Below, in pieces: positions 1-6,411 of a stretch of 8,501 bases of DNA. Position 1 is the first letter of the stretch. Every line of letters starts with the position of its first letter. This DNA is from Candidatus Uhrbacteria bacterium. Its GTDB lineage: Bacteria > Patescibacteriota > Patescibacteriia > UBA9934 > GWF2-40-263. Made by a program: the position numbers and the translations under genes. The notes beneath the pieces were generated by a model. That model did no database searches. It was not told the DNA's origin and saw only the letters and a list, made by a program, of their open reading frames with translations. The DNA lies in assembly GCA_023246275.1 (NCBI GenBank), contig JAHFIS010000024.1, positions 1-8,501 of the forward strand, in the 5' to 3' direction.

Positions 1-899
1 TCCGTCAGGCCGACAGCCGGGACCTGATCATAACGATCGTCTCCGGGGGAGGTTCCGCGCTGCTCTGCATGCCGCACAAGCTGTCCTGCGACGACCTGAC
101 CCTGCTGACGAGGGCGCTGATGAGCCAGGGGGCGACGATCGAGGAGACGAATACGGTTCGAAAGCACCTCTCGGAGGTGCAGGGAGGTCAGTTTGCTCGG
201 CTGGCCTATCCGGCGACGCTGCTCGGGCTGATCTTTTCCGACGTTCCAGGAAATGACATCCATGTGATTTCCTCCGGGCCGACCGTGATGGACACGACCA
301 CCGTCGCCGACGCGCGGCGAATCATGAAGCGATACGATTTGCTCAAGGTGTGCCAGCTTCCGAACTGCGAGCTGCGCGAGACGCCAAAGGACCCCGTTTT
401 CTTCCAGAAGGTCACGAACGTCTTCCTGATGAACAACACCTTTGCGATCGACGCGATGATGGTGGAGGCAAAGCGGCGCGGGTACCGAACCAGGGTATAC
501 TCGACGAGCCTGACCGGCGAAGCGAGGGAAGTCGGCCGTCTCCTCGCGGGTCTTCCGCGATCGGGCGAGATGGTATTCGCGGCGGGCGAGACGACGGTGA
601 CGATCCGCGGGAAGGGCAGGGGCGGGCGCAACCAGGAAGTCGCGCTCGGCGCCCTCGCCGCCGTCGACGACGACGCGCTCGTCATCTCCTGCGCATCCGA
701 CGGCATTGACAACACGCCGGCCGCCGGGGCGGTCGCGGACAAGGAAACGAGGAGGCACGCGAAAGAACTCCGGCTGAACGTCGACGTCGCCCTCGCCAAG
801 AATGCCTCCTACGCCTTTTTCACAAAATCCGGGGACCACATCGTGACCGGCATGACCGGCGCCAACGTCTCCGACCTATTCATCGCCGCGCGCAAATAG
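1..899 (+). CDS. Glycerate 2-kinase (DUF4147 + MOFRL), 5' end outside window
   Basis: Probably phosphorylates D-glycerate to 2-phosphoglycerate with ATP in the cytoplasm, feeding lower glycolysis. The frame is open from base 3 and the true start lies upstream; 298 residues are visible of the roughly 420-450 usual for the family, so the N-terminal third is missing. Visible motifs, numbered from the first complete codon: the glycine-rich VSGGGSALL at 13-21 (bases 39-65), KHLSEVQGGQFA near residue 54, the MOFRL-domain signature GGRNQE at 207-212 (bases 621-638), SDGIDNTPAAGAV near 232-244, and the C-terminal TGMTGANVSDL, a variant of the common GPTGTNVxDL. An internal ATG at base 69 is not the start, because the SGGGSALL motif lies before it. 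The TAG stop is followed after one base by the next gene's ATG, so the two are probably co-transcribed and translationally coupled. The family call is firm; exact substrate specificity is inferred. Confidence 0.93.
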   Translation, partial: RQADSRDLIITIVSGGGSALLCMPHKLSCDDLTLLTRALMSQGATIEETNTVRKHLSEVQGGQFARLAYPATLLGLIFSDVPGNDIHVISSGPTVMDTTTVADARRIMKRYDLLKVCQLPNCELRETPKDPVFFQKVTNVFLMNNTFAIDAMMVEAKRRGYRTRVYSTSLTGEAREVGRLLAGLPRSGEMVFAAGETTVTIRGKGRGGRNQEVALGALAAVDDDALVISCASDGIDNTPAAGAVADKETRRHAKELRLNVDVALAKNASYAFFTKSGDHIVTGMTGANVSDLFIAARK

Positions 900-900
900 T

Positions 901-1830
901 ATGAACTATCTTTCCATGCTGCTCGTCATCGCCGGTCTCGCCGTCTTCGAGACCATCTCGAGCATCGACAACGCCATCATTAACGCGGAGGTGCTTCACG
1001 GGATGGGAAAGCAGGCCAAGCGTTGGTTTCTCACCTGGGGAATGCTGTTCGCGGTGTTCGTCGTCCGCGGCCTGCTGCCGTGGCTCATCGTGTATTTCGT
1101 GAACCCTTCGCTCGGCCTCATGGGCTCGCTGACCGCGACCTTTTCGAGCGATCCGCGCGTGCTCGAGGCCGTCGAGGCGTCCGCCCCGATCCTGATGGCG
1201 GGCGGCGGCATCTTCCTCGTGTTCCTGTTCTTCCACTGGCTCTTCCTTGAAACGAAGAACTTCGGGATCGTCGGCGAAAAATTCTTTCATCGGCAGGGCG
1301 TCTGGTTCTATGCGGTCGTCTCGATCGTCCTTGCGTTCGTCGTTTGGTTTGCGCTGAAGATCAATCCGATGATGGCGTTCGGCGCGGTGATCGGCTCCAC
1401 GGCGTTTTTCATCACGCACGGCTTCAAGCAGAACGCGGAGCTTGCCGAGAAGCAGATGATGGGAGGGAATTCCGCCATGAGCGACATCGCGAAGATCCTG
1501 TACCTCGAGATCATCGACATGACGTTCTCGATCGACGGCGTTCTCGGCGCGTTCGCGTTCACGCTGTCCGTCCCGCTCATCCTCATCGGAAACGGCCTCG
1601 GTTCCGTGGTCGTTCGCCAGCTGACGATCGGGAACGTCGAGCACATCAAGAAGATGGTCTACCTGAAGAACGGCGCGATGTACTCGATTCTGTTCCTTGG
1701 ATCGATCATGCTGTTGGACGCGTTCGGATTCGACGTTCCGGAATGGGTTTCGCCGCTCATGACCTTCTCGGTCGTCGGATATTTCTGGTGGAAGTCGGTC
1801 CAGCATGTTAAAATGAATGCGACCGTTTAA
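901..1830 (+). CDS. DUF475 family integral membrane protein (TerC-like)
   Basis: A 309-residue polytopic membrane protein that matches my recollection of the DUF475 family, related to TerC. Members are suspected metal-ion (Mn/Ca) transporters, but substrate is not established for this group. Two internally similar acidic membrane motifs support the call: FETISSIDNAIINAEVL at 16-32 (E17, D23, N24) and LEIIDMTFSIDGVLGAFAF at 202-220 (E203, D206, S210, D212). This repeat arrangement is typical of the TerC/LysE-type fold, with acidic residues buried in helices as likely ion ligands. About seven hydrophobic segments can be drawn, near 4-15, 46-66, 96-116, 136-152, 157-172, 216-235 and 258-274, with another near 284-296. 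The ATG follows the kinase stop by one base and has no Shine-Dalgarno sequence, suggesting coupled translation. No yybP-ykoY-type leader could precede it, since the upstream DNA is coding. Confidence 0.85.
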   Translation: MNYLSMLLVIAGLAVFETISSIDNAIINAEVLHGMGKQAKRWFLTWGMLFAVFVVRGLLPWLIVYFVNPSLGLMGSLTATFSSDPRVLEAVEASAPILMAGGGIFLVFLFFHWLFLETKNFGIVGEKFFHRQGVWFYAVVSIVLAFVVWFALKINPMMAFGAVIGSTAFFITHGFKQNAELAEKQMMGGNSAMSDIAKILYLEIIDMTFSIDGVLGAFAFTLSVPLILIGNGLGSVVVRQLTIGNVEHIKKMVYLKNGAMYSILFLGSIMLLDAFGFDVPEWVSPLMTFSVVGYFWWKSVQHVKMNATV

Positions 1831-1847
1831 AATAGAGCCCGAACTTT

Positions 1848-2639
1848 ATGGCAGCACAAACTCCTACGTCTTTCTTTCCTACCTGGCAGGACAACAAGCC
1901 GCTCGCGCTCGCGCTTCTGCTGGCCTTCGCGTTCCTCATCGTCTTTCTCATGGCAAAGACGACGCAGGCGCTCGTACAGACGCGTCGGATCTCGACGCCG
2001 ACGCCGATCGAGTACCAGATCACGATCGAGGGGGCCGGCAAGGTAACCGGCGTCCCGGACATCGCGTCGATCAGCATGGGGATCGAGTCGAAGTCCGATA
2101 CCGTCGCGGCCGCGCAACAGGCAAACACGGACGGGATGAACGCACTCATCAACCGCATCGCGGCGCTTGGCATCGCCAAGGACGACATGCAGACTGCCAA
2201 CTACAGCGTGTATCAGAACACCACGTATGATCCGGACACTGGCGTCTCCGCCCCCGCCGGATGGACGGTCAGCCAGCAGCTCACCGTGAAGGTCCGCGAC
2301 ACCGCGAAAATCTCCGAGGTACTCGACACGGCCGGAAAGAACGGCGCCACGAACGTCAGCGGCCCGAACTTCACGATCGACGACCCGAGCTCGCTCAAGG
2401 CCCAGGCCCGCGAAAAGGCGCTGGCCGACGCGACGGAAAAGGCCGCGGCGCTCGCAAAGACGCTTGGGCTGAGGCTCGCTGGCGTGGTCGGCTACAGCGA
2501 GTACCAGGATAACGGCCCGGTCCCGTACTTCGGGGCCATGGCAATGGACAAGTCGATGACGAACGCGGCCCCGGAGATTCTCCCGGGGACGAATGACGTA
2601 TCGCTCAACGTATCGGTGACGTACAGGATCGCGGAATAA
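1848..2639 (+). CDS. SIMPL (DUF541) domain protein, membrane-anchored
   Basis: 263 residues. A short cytoplasmic N-terminus is followed by one hydrophobic segment at about 18-36 (LALALLLAFAFLIVFLMAK), then a SIMPL domain from about 55 to 262 that should lie outside the membrane. Characteristic stretches are GAGKVTGVPDIASISMGIE at 62-80, IAKDDMQTANYSVYQN at 109-124, and the alanine-rich helix ALADATEKAAALAKTLGLRLAGV at 191-213. The domain end SLNVSVTYRI at 252-261 is also typical. SIMPL proteins are widespread periplasmic or surface proteins; some form large oligomers or are linked to stress resistance or outer-membrane function, but no general biochemical role is agreed. There is no clear cleavage site, so an uncleaved anchor is more likely than secretion. 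The gene lies 17 bases after the DUF475 gene and lacks a Shine-Dalgarno sequence. It converges on the ABC transporter gene, sharing a terminator hairpin region. Confidence 0.9.
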   Translation: MAAQTPTSFFPTWQDNKPLALALLLAFAFLIVFLMAKTTQALVQTRRISTPTPIEYQITIEGAGKVTGVPDIASISMGIESKSDTVAAAQQANTDGMNALINRIAALGIAKDDMQTANYSVYQNTTYDPDTGVSAPAGWTVSQQLTVKVRDTAKISEVLDTAGKNGATNVSGPNFTIDDPSSLKAQAREKALADATEKAAALAKTLGLRLAGVVGYSEYQDNGPVPYFGAMAMDKSMTNAAPEILPGTNDVSLNVSVTYRIAE

Positions 2640-2664
2640 AAAATCCGTCTCGCGCCGAGACGGA
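2638..2664 (-). terminator. Intrinsic terminator of the ABC transporter gene
   Basis: A perfect 9-bp stem, TCCGTCTCG at 2644-2652 paired with CGAGACGGA at 2656-2664, closes a 3-nt loop. Read on the minus strand it is followed immediately by six Ts (2643-2638), the classic Rho-independent form, nine bases past the ABC gene stop. Read on the plus strand the hairpin is followed by AGAGAGTTCTT with no T-run, so it should terminate the converging SIMPL transcript poorly or only by blocking opposing polymerase. Confidence 0.88.
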
Positions 2665-2673
2665 AGAGAGTTC

Positions 2674-4449
2674 TTACAGCGTCGCCTCGACGCTGTTTTG
2701 AATGGAGACAAGTTCTTGGTAGAGCCCGTTCTGGCGACGAAGCTGTTCGTCAGTCCCGATTTCCTTCACGCGGCCCTCCTCGAGCACGACGATGACGTCG
2801 GCGGACTGGATCGTCGAAAGCCGGTGGGCGATGACGATGAACGTGCGGCCGGCCTTATGCGTTGCCATGAACCGCTGGATCTTGGCCTCGGCGATGGAGT
2901 CGACGCTCGAGGTCGCCTCGTCGAGGATGACGATGGGCGGGTCGAGCAGCCAGGCCCGCGCGATGCCGAGCCGCTGGCGCTGTCCGCCTGAAAGCCTGAA
3001 CCCGCGATCGCCCACCTTCGTGTCGTAGCCGTTCTCCAGCTCGCAGACGAACCCGTGCGCGTCGGCGATTCTCGCGGCAAGCTCGATCTCCTCGCGCGAG
3101 GCGTTCGGACGGCCATAGGCGATGTTCTCGGCAACGGTCATGTCGTAGATCTGCACGTCCTGGAGCACGTATCCGATCTGCCGGCGAAACTCTCGCTTCG
3201 CGTATGTCCTCAGGTCGATGCCGTCGAGCAGGATCTGTCCGGCGGTCGGGTCGTCGCAGCGCATGATCAGCTTTCCGAGCGTGCTTTTTCCGCTGCCGGA
3301 CTTGCCGACGATCGCGACCATCTTGCCGGCGGGAAAGGCGAGGTTGATTCCCGTCAGCGCCAGTTTCGACGCGTGGTATTCCTTGCCATCGCGTCGGTTG
3401 CGATAGGCATAGTCGACGCCGCGGAACTCGATCCCGCCGTTGAGTCTGATCGGAATCGCGACGGGCTCGCCCGGATCGGGAACGGTGTCGACTTCGCCCA
3501 TGATCGCGTTGATCTCGCCCACGGCGTCGATCGCCTCCATGGCGACTTCGAAGATCGCGCCGATCCGGTAGCATCCGATGAACACCTTCTCGGCGAGCGT
3601 GATGACGAATACGAGCATTCCCACGGAAAGGGAACCGTCGAGGACCGACGTCGCGCAGACGTAGATGACTCCCACGCGCCCGGCGCTCACGAGCGTGTTG
3701 CGCGAGAAGTCGGAGACGTCGTACGCGCGGAACTCGGGCCTCATGAGCCGCACGATCTCGTCGCGGATCAGCCTTACCCGGGCCATCTCCCAGATTTCCT
3801 GGGCAAACGCCTGGGTCGTCATCACGTTCGTGATCGCCTGGCCGAGAACCTCGTCGGCGTCGCCGAACTTTCGGTGGCGCGCCATGCGGTAGGCGGCCCA
3901 CTTAGTCTTGACGGCCGACGTGATCGCGACGAACGTCACGAAGACGGCGGCGAAGATGAGCGCGGACGACGGGCTGTAGTACGCGAGCAGCGCGCCGGTC
4001 ACGAGCGTCTGGATCAGCAGCGGGAAAACGTCGAAAAGGAAAATACCCATGATCTGGCCGCACTTGTAGACGCCGCGGACGATCTTTCCGATGAGCAGGC
4101 CCGTGTTCTCCGTCTGGTGGAACACGTAGGGCAGCTCCAGGAGCTTCGTGCCCGCGATGAGCGGAAGGTCGTGCTCGATCGTGGTCCACGCGTCGCGGAT
4201 CGTGATAATCTTCCCCATGTTCCCGATCCCGATGAGCGTCAGCGTCACGAGCATGAACAGGCACAGCGGACCGATCTCGTCCTTGGCCGTCTGTCCGGCG
4301 CCCATGATCAGGTTTACGACCTTCATCACCATGTATGGCTCGAAGATCGCAAGGACCTGCACGACCATGACCCAAGTTGCCGCGCGCCTAATCTTCGGCG
4401 CGAACGGACGGACCAACTTTGCGTAATCCCTTGCGAATGAAACGAACAA
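2674..4449 (-). CDS. ABC transporter, fused permease-ATPase (type IV exporter)
   Basis: A 591-residue half-transporter with an N-terminal membrane domain (about 20-310, hydrophobic segments near 24-46, 61-83, 134-157, 162-180, 256-272 and 276-295) and a C-terminal ATPase domain (about 340-585). The ATPase carries Walker A GKSGSGKST at 382-390, a Q-loop at Q430, signature LSGGQ at 486-490, Walker B IVILDE at 506-511, the D-loop SSVD at 514-517 and the switch histidine H542 in AHRLST. All catalytic positions look intact. No second half-transporter is adjacent, so a homodimer is likely. Substrate cannot be read from sequence; MsbA/lipid-like and peptide or drug exporters share this layout. The start is TTG at 4449, chosen because GGAGG lies five bases upstream and the first in-frame ATG (codon 28) would remove the start of the membrane domain. 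The gene has its own promoter and a downstream terminator. Confidence 0.95.
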   Translation of the reverse strand: MFVSFARDYAKLVRPFAPKIRRAATWVMVVQVLAIFEPYMVMKVVNLIMGAGQTAKDEIGPLCLFMLVTLTLIGIGNMGKIITIRDAWTTIEHDLPLIAGTKLLELPYVFHQTENTGLLIGKIVRGVYKCGQIMGIFLFDVFPLLIQTLVTGALLAYYSPSSALIFAAVFVTFVAITSAVKTKWAAYRMARHRKFGDADEVLGQAITNVMTTQAFAQEIWEMARVRLIRDEIVRLMRPEFRAYDVSDFSRNTLVSAGRVGVIYVCATSVLDGSLSVGMLVFVITLAEKVFIGCYRIGAIFEVAMEAIDAVGEINAIMGEVDTVPDPGEPVAIPIRLNGGIEFRGVDYAYRNRRDGKEYHASKLALTGINLAFPAGKMVAIVGKSGSGKSTLGKLIMRCDDPTAGQILLDGIDLRTYAKREFRRQIGYVLQDVQIYDMTVAENIAYGRPNASREEIELAARIADAHGFVCELENGYDTKVGDRGFRLSGGQRQRLGIARAWLLDPPIVILDEATSSVDSIAEAKIQRFMATHKAGRTFIVIAHRLSTIQSADVIVVLEEGRVKEIGTDEQLRRQNGLYQELVSIQNSVEATL

Positions 4450-4454
4450 GACTT

Positions 4455-4459
4455 CCTCC
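4455..4459 (-). promoter_or_regulatory. Strong Shine-Dalgarno deciding a TTG start
   Basis: The minus strand reads GGAGG, then AAGTC, then TTG. The 5-base spacing is close to optimal and supports translation from the unusual TTG codon at 4449 of the ABC transporter gene. Confidence 0.88.
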
Positions 4460-4480
4460 AGGAAAGAACGTGAGCCTCAT

Positions 4481-4509
4481 AGCTTAGTGAATAATGGGCT
4501 CCCTGTCAA
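4481..4509 (-). promoter_or_regulatory. Promoter of the ABC transporter gene
   Basis: On the minus strand a perfect -35 box TTGACA (4509-4504) is separated by 17 bases from TAAGCT (4486-4481), a weak -10 that keeps the key T1, A2 and T6 positions. Predicted transcription start is near 4474, giving a leader of about 25 nt that includes the GGAGG. The -35 box forms one arm of the inverted repeat TGTCAA-TC-TTGACA (4504-4517), a possible operator. The box sits directly in the tail of the preceding gene's terminator. Confidence 0.65.
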
Positions 4510-4517
4510 TCTTGACA

Positions 4518-4551
4518 AGAAAAAGCGTCAGATCGAAAGGTCGATCTGACG
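4518..4551 (-). terminator. Intrinsic terminator overlapping the end of the NadD-like gene
   Basis: A perfect 11-bp stem, CGTCAGATCGA at 4526-4536 with TCGATCTGACG at 4541-4551, encloses a 4-nt loop. On the minus strand it runs into CTTTTTCT (4525-4518), a five-T tract. The stop codon TGA (4530-4528) lies inside the stem, and the stem and loop encode the last residues of the protein (RQIDLSI). Confidence 0.87.
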
Positions 4552-5136
4552 GAAGAGGCTCTGTTCTCGTATGTACGCGGCCACCTGCGACGGAAGCTGG
4601 TGCTCGGCGGCCTCGACGTTGCCGTCGGCGTAGTTTTCGCGGACCGTCGTCGCGGATGCGATGATCGGGCATTCGAGGACGAACCCGTCGGTATTCGGAG
4701 GCAGGTCTTCCAGCCGGCACTCGTCCTCGCGGGAAACCACGCGGAACGGCGCCTCGTTCCAGAGCCGTTTGCCGTCCTTCCACTTGCCCAGGATGTCCGA
4801 GCTCCCGATCTCTCCGTTCAGGACGTAGCCGGAACCGATCACGATGACCGGATCGAGTCCGGAGCGGATGAGCCGGTCGTACAGGTCGCACGGGTGCGTG
4901 AACGGCTGATCGAGGTCCGTGAAGTCGTACGACACGCGCTTCGGATTGATGTCGCCGAACGCGAGTCTGATCAGCGCCTCCCGTTGGTCCGCGCGAATGG
5001 CCGAGAACTCGTCGGCGACGTACCGTCCGCGGGGACGGACGAGGACGCTCGGATACAGCTCGGCGAGCTTGCGAACGACCCAGGCGTGCGCGCGGGTTGG
5101 CGGGTAGAAACTGCGGGAAAAGACGGCAGTCTTCAC
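4528..5136 (-). CDS. NadD-like nucleotidyltransferase, variant active-site motif
   Basis: A 202-residue cytidylyltransferase-like (nucleotidyltransferase superfamily) protein, the usual size for nicotinate-nucleotide adenylyltransferase. It begins MKTAVFSRSFYPPTRAHAWVV: residues 7-17 correspond to the family's GGTFDPxHxGH, but the first glycines are S7-R8 and the HxGH motif reads T14-R-A-H17. The middle, VIVIGSGYVLNGEIG with W119 and later FRVVSRE (131-137), resembles the NadD IGAD...W...VVxRPG region. SATTVREN at 161-168 corresponds to ISSTxIR. T in place of the first H is tolerated in this superfamily, but the GG and HxG changes are uncommon. It may adenylylate NaMN or NMN in NAD synthesis or act on another phosphorylated substrate. 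The start is GTG at 5136, backed by AGGAG five bases upstream. The gene lies 51 bases after rlmN, with its own promoter inside the rlmN end. Confidence 0.75.
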   Translation of the reverse strand: MKTAVFSRSFYPPTRAHAWVVRKLAELYPSVLVRPRGRYVADEFSAIRADQREALIRLAFGDINPKRVSYDFTDLDQPFTHPCDLYDRLIRSGLDPVIVIGSGYVLNGEIGSSDILGKWKDGKRLWNEAPFRVVSREDECRLEDLPPNTDGFVLECPIIASATTVRENYADGNVEAAEHQLPSQVAAYIREQSLFRQIDLSI

Positions 5137-5141
5137 GGTCG

Positions 5142-5146
5142 CTCCT
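5142..5146 (-). promoter_or_regulatory. Strong Shine-Dalgarno deciding a GTG start
   Basis: The minus strand reads AGGAG, then CGACC, then GTG. This fixes the GTG at 5136 as the start of the NadD-like gene and places the nucleotide-binding motif at the usual distance from the N-terminus. Confidence 0.83.
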
Positions 5147-5184
5147 ATTGCGAAGGCGGATCGTCGGCGGAATGCCGAGGCATG

Positions 5185-5213
5185 AGATTAGCCGTTTCCT
5201 GGCGTTTTGTCAA
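5185..5213 (-). promoter_or_regulatory. Promoter of the NadD-like gene, inside the rlmN 3' end
   Basis: On the minus strand TTGACA (5213-5208) is followed after exactly 17 bases by TAATCT (5190-5185). The first three bases of this -10, TAA, are the rlmN stop codon. Predicted start of transcription is near 5178, giving a leader of about 42 nt that carries the AGGAG. A 6-bp inverted repeat GGCGTT/AACGCC (5201-5217) overlaps the -35 box and lacks a T-run, so it is not a terminator. Confidence 0.62.
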
Positions 5214-6258
5214 CGCCCGCGGTCAGCACGATCAGCTGTCCGCACGCCGCGGCGATGTCGTCGCCCATCGTCTTGCGCTTCGTGGCCGTGACGCCGGCCT
5301 GGCCGAGAACGGCGAGGAAGCGCGCGATCTGGTTGTCCTCGCTGCGCGCGAAATCGCAATCCGTCAGGTTGTAGGGGATCAGGTTGCAGCGGACGTTTCC
5401 AATGGACCGCACGAACGCGGCGAGCGCCTGTGCCTGCTCGATCGTGTCGTTCACGTCCTTCAGCATGACGTATTCGAAGGTGAGGTGGTGGCGGCGGTTG
5501 CCGAGAACGTCCAGATAGCGTCGGGCCCAGTCCGCGAGCTTCGGGAGAAAATCGTCGTACGAGGTCGGCACGATCTGCTTGCGCGTGGCGGCGACGGCGC
5601 TGTGCAGCGAAACGGCCAGTCGCACGTGCGGCCAGTTCTTGTCCGTCAAGATCTGCTCCAGACGCGGAAGCACGCCGACGGTCGAAACGGTAATGCGCGT
5701 CTTGCCGAGGTCCGTGTGCGCGAGAAGGACGTTCAGCGTTTCCTTCACGTTCTCATAGTTGGCAAGCGGCTCGCCCATCCCCATGAACACGACGTTGGAG
5801 ATGCGGGAGGGCTGGGAGGAAGGGAGCGTCGGCCGTTGGGTTGTCAGATACGTCTGCCAGAACCGGTACTGGTCGACGATCTCGTCGGAAGTGAGCGATC
5901 GCTTCAACCCCATTCTTCCGGTCGCGCAAAATCCGCAGCGCATGGCGCACCCGACTTGGGACGAGACGCAGATGGTCCACTCGCCGCGCACGTTCTCCAT
6001 CAGCACGGACTCGATCACCTGTCCGTCCGCCAGATTCAGGAGCGCCTTGTGCGTATCTTTTTTCTTGCTGACCATCACCGCGTTCGTCGACACCGACATC
6101 CATGGCAAGTCGACGAGCTTGGCGCGCATCTCCTTGGACAGGGAAGTCACGCCGTCCCAGCCGGTGATCGAGGAAACGAAAAACGCCTGCTCAATCTGTT
6201 TCCAGCGAAAGGCAGGCGTGTTCGGGAACAATTGGTTGAACTGTTCCTTTCGGCTCAT
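5188..6258 (-). CDS. rlmN: RlmN-like radical-SAM dual-specificity RNA methyltransferase
   Basis: Probably methylates C2 of A2503 in 23S rRNA and A37 in some tRNAs, using two SAM molecules. From the ATG at 6258 the protein has 356 residues, normal for the family. The N-terminal region has GWDGVTSLSKEMR near 33-45. The radical-SAM cluster motif CAMRCGFC gives C104, C108 and C111 for the 4Fe-4S cluster. It is preceded by C97 in TICVSSQVGC, and the catalytic methyl-carrying cysteine is C339 in AAACGQL. Other landmarks are VVFMGMGEPLANYENV, ITVSTVGVLPRL, LAVSLHS, FEYVMLKDVND and NLIPYN. All mechanistic cysteines are present. Cfr resistance enzymes share the fold, but genomic context and motif wording favour RlmN. 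The upstream in-frame TTG at 6270 would overlap the preceding small gene. The ATG, one base after that gene's stop (TAA-C-ATG), is preferred. No Shine-Dalgarno is visible, so coupling is likely. Confidence 0.95.
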   Translation of the reverse strand: MSRKEQFNQLFPNTPAFRWKQIEQAFFVSSITGWDGVTSLSKEMRAKLVDLPWMSVSTNAVMVSKKKDTHKALLNLADGQVIESVLMENVRGEWTICVSSQVGCAMRCGFCATGRMGLKRSLTSDEIVDQYRFWQTYLTTQRPTLPSSQPSRISNVVFMGMGEPLANYENVKETLNVLLAHTDLGKTRITVSTVGVLPRLEQILTDKNWPHVRLAVSLHSAVAATRKQIVPTSYDDFLPKLADWARRYLDVLGNRRHHLTFEYVMLKDVNDTIEQAQALAAFVRSIGNVRCNLIPYNLTDCDFARSEDNQIARFLAVLGQAGVTATKRKTMGDDIAAACGQLIVLTAGVDKTPGNG

Positions 6259-6259
6259 G

Positions 6260-6385
6260 TTACGCGGCAACGGCGGCCTTTGCGGCTGCCTTGACGTAAC
6301 GGATCGCCTTGGCTCGGCGCTGGTCGGCGAGGTTGACCTTGCGTTCGATTTTCCAGGCGTTTCGGATCTTTTTGCGCATTCCCAT
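6260..6385 (-). CDS. 41-residue basic hypothetical protein ahead of rlmN
   Basis: I do not recognise this protein. It begins MGMRKKIRNAWKIERK, has a middle VNLADQRRAKAIRYVK and ends in an alanine-rich AAAKAAVAA tail. Thirteen of 41 residues are Lys or Arg against two acidic residues, so it is strongly positive and probably helical, consistent with RNA or ribosome binding (inference). Codon third positions are mostly G or C, as in the neighbouring genes. It lies just downstream of a near-consensus promoter and its TAA stop is one base before the rlmN ATG. A second in-frame ATG at 6379 (MRKKIRN) is an equally possible start. There is no Shine-Dalgarno sequence before either. It could be a real small protein or a leader ORF that couples translation into rlmN. 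It does not resemble bS21, bL34 or bL36 as I know them. Confidence 0.68.
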   Translation of the reverse strand: MGMRKKIRNAWKIERKVNLADQRRAKAIRYVKAAAKAAVAA

Positions 6386-6411
6386 AAAAAGGTTTATACA
6401 GATTCGTCAGA

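Noticed and set aside
880..1806. 308-codon minus-strand frame opposite the DUF475 gene
   Set aside because: Asp/Arg/Glu/His-rich antisense product with no recognisable features; the plus strand encodes a coherent membrane protein.
1809..1833. Two TAAAAT boxes (1809-1814 and 1828-1833) as promoters for the SIMPL gene
   Set aside because: No acceptable -35 at 16-18 bases from either box, and the AT-rich patch is at a gene junction, so it may be chance.
3055..4440. 461-codon plus-strand open frame opposite the ABC transporter
   Set aside because: Low-complexity charged antisense product; the minus-strand frame has all ABC motifs, an SD and a terminator.
5201..5217. GGCGTT/AACGCC hairpin at the rlmN 3' end as a terminator
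   Set aside because: The stem is only 6 bp and no T-run follows on either strand; it instead overlaps the -35 box of the next gene's promoter.
6259..6270. TTG at 6270 as the rlmN start
   Set aside because: It would add four residues overlapping the preceding ORF with no SD; the ATG at 6258 directly after that ORF's stop is simpler.
4600..6294. 564-codon plus-strand open frame spanning the NadD-like and rlmN genes
   Set aside because: Its translation is rich in Arg, Asp, Val, Glu and His with no domain or motif. It is the antisense shadow expected of GC-rich genes, and both genes beneath it have clear catalytic motifs on the minus strand.
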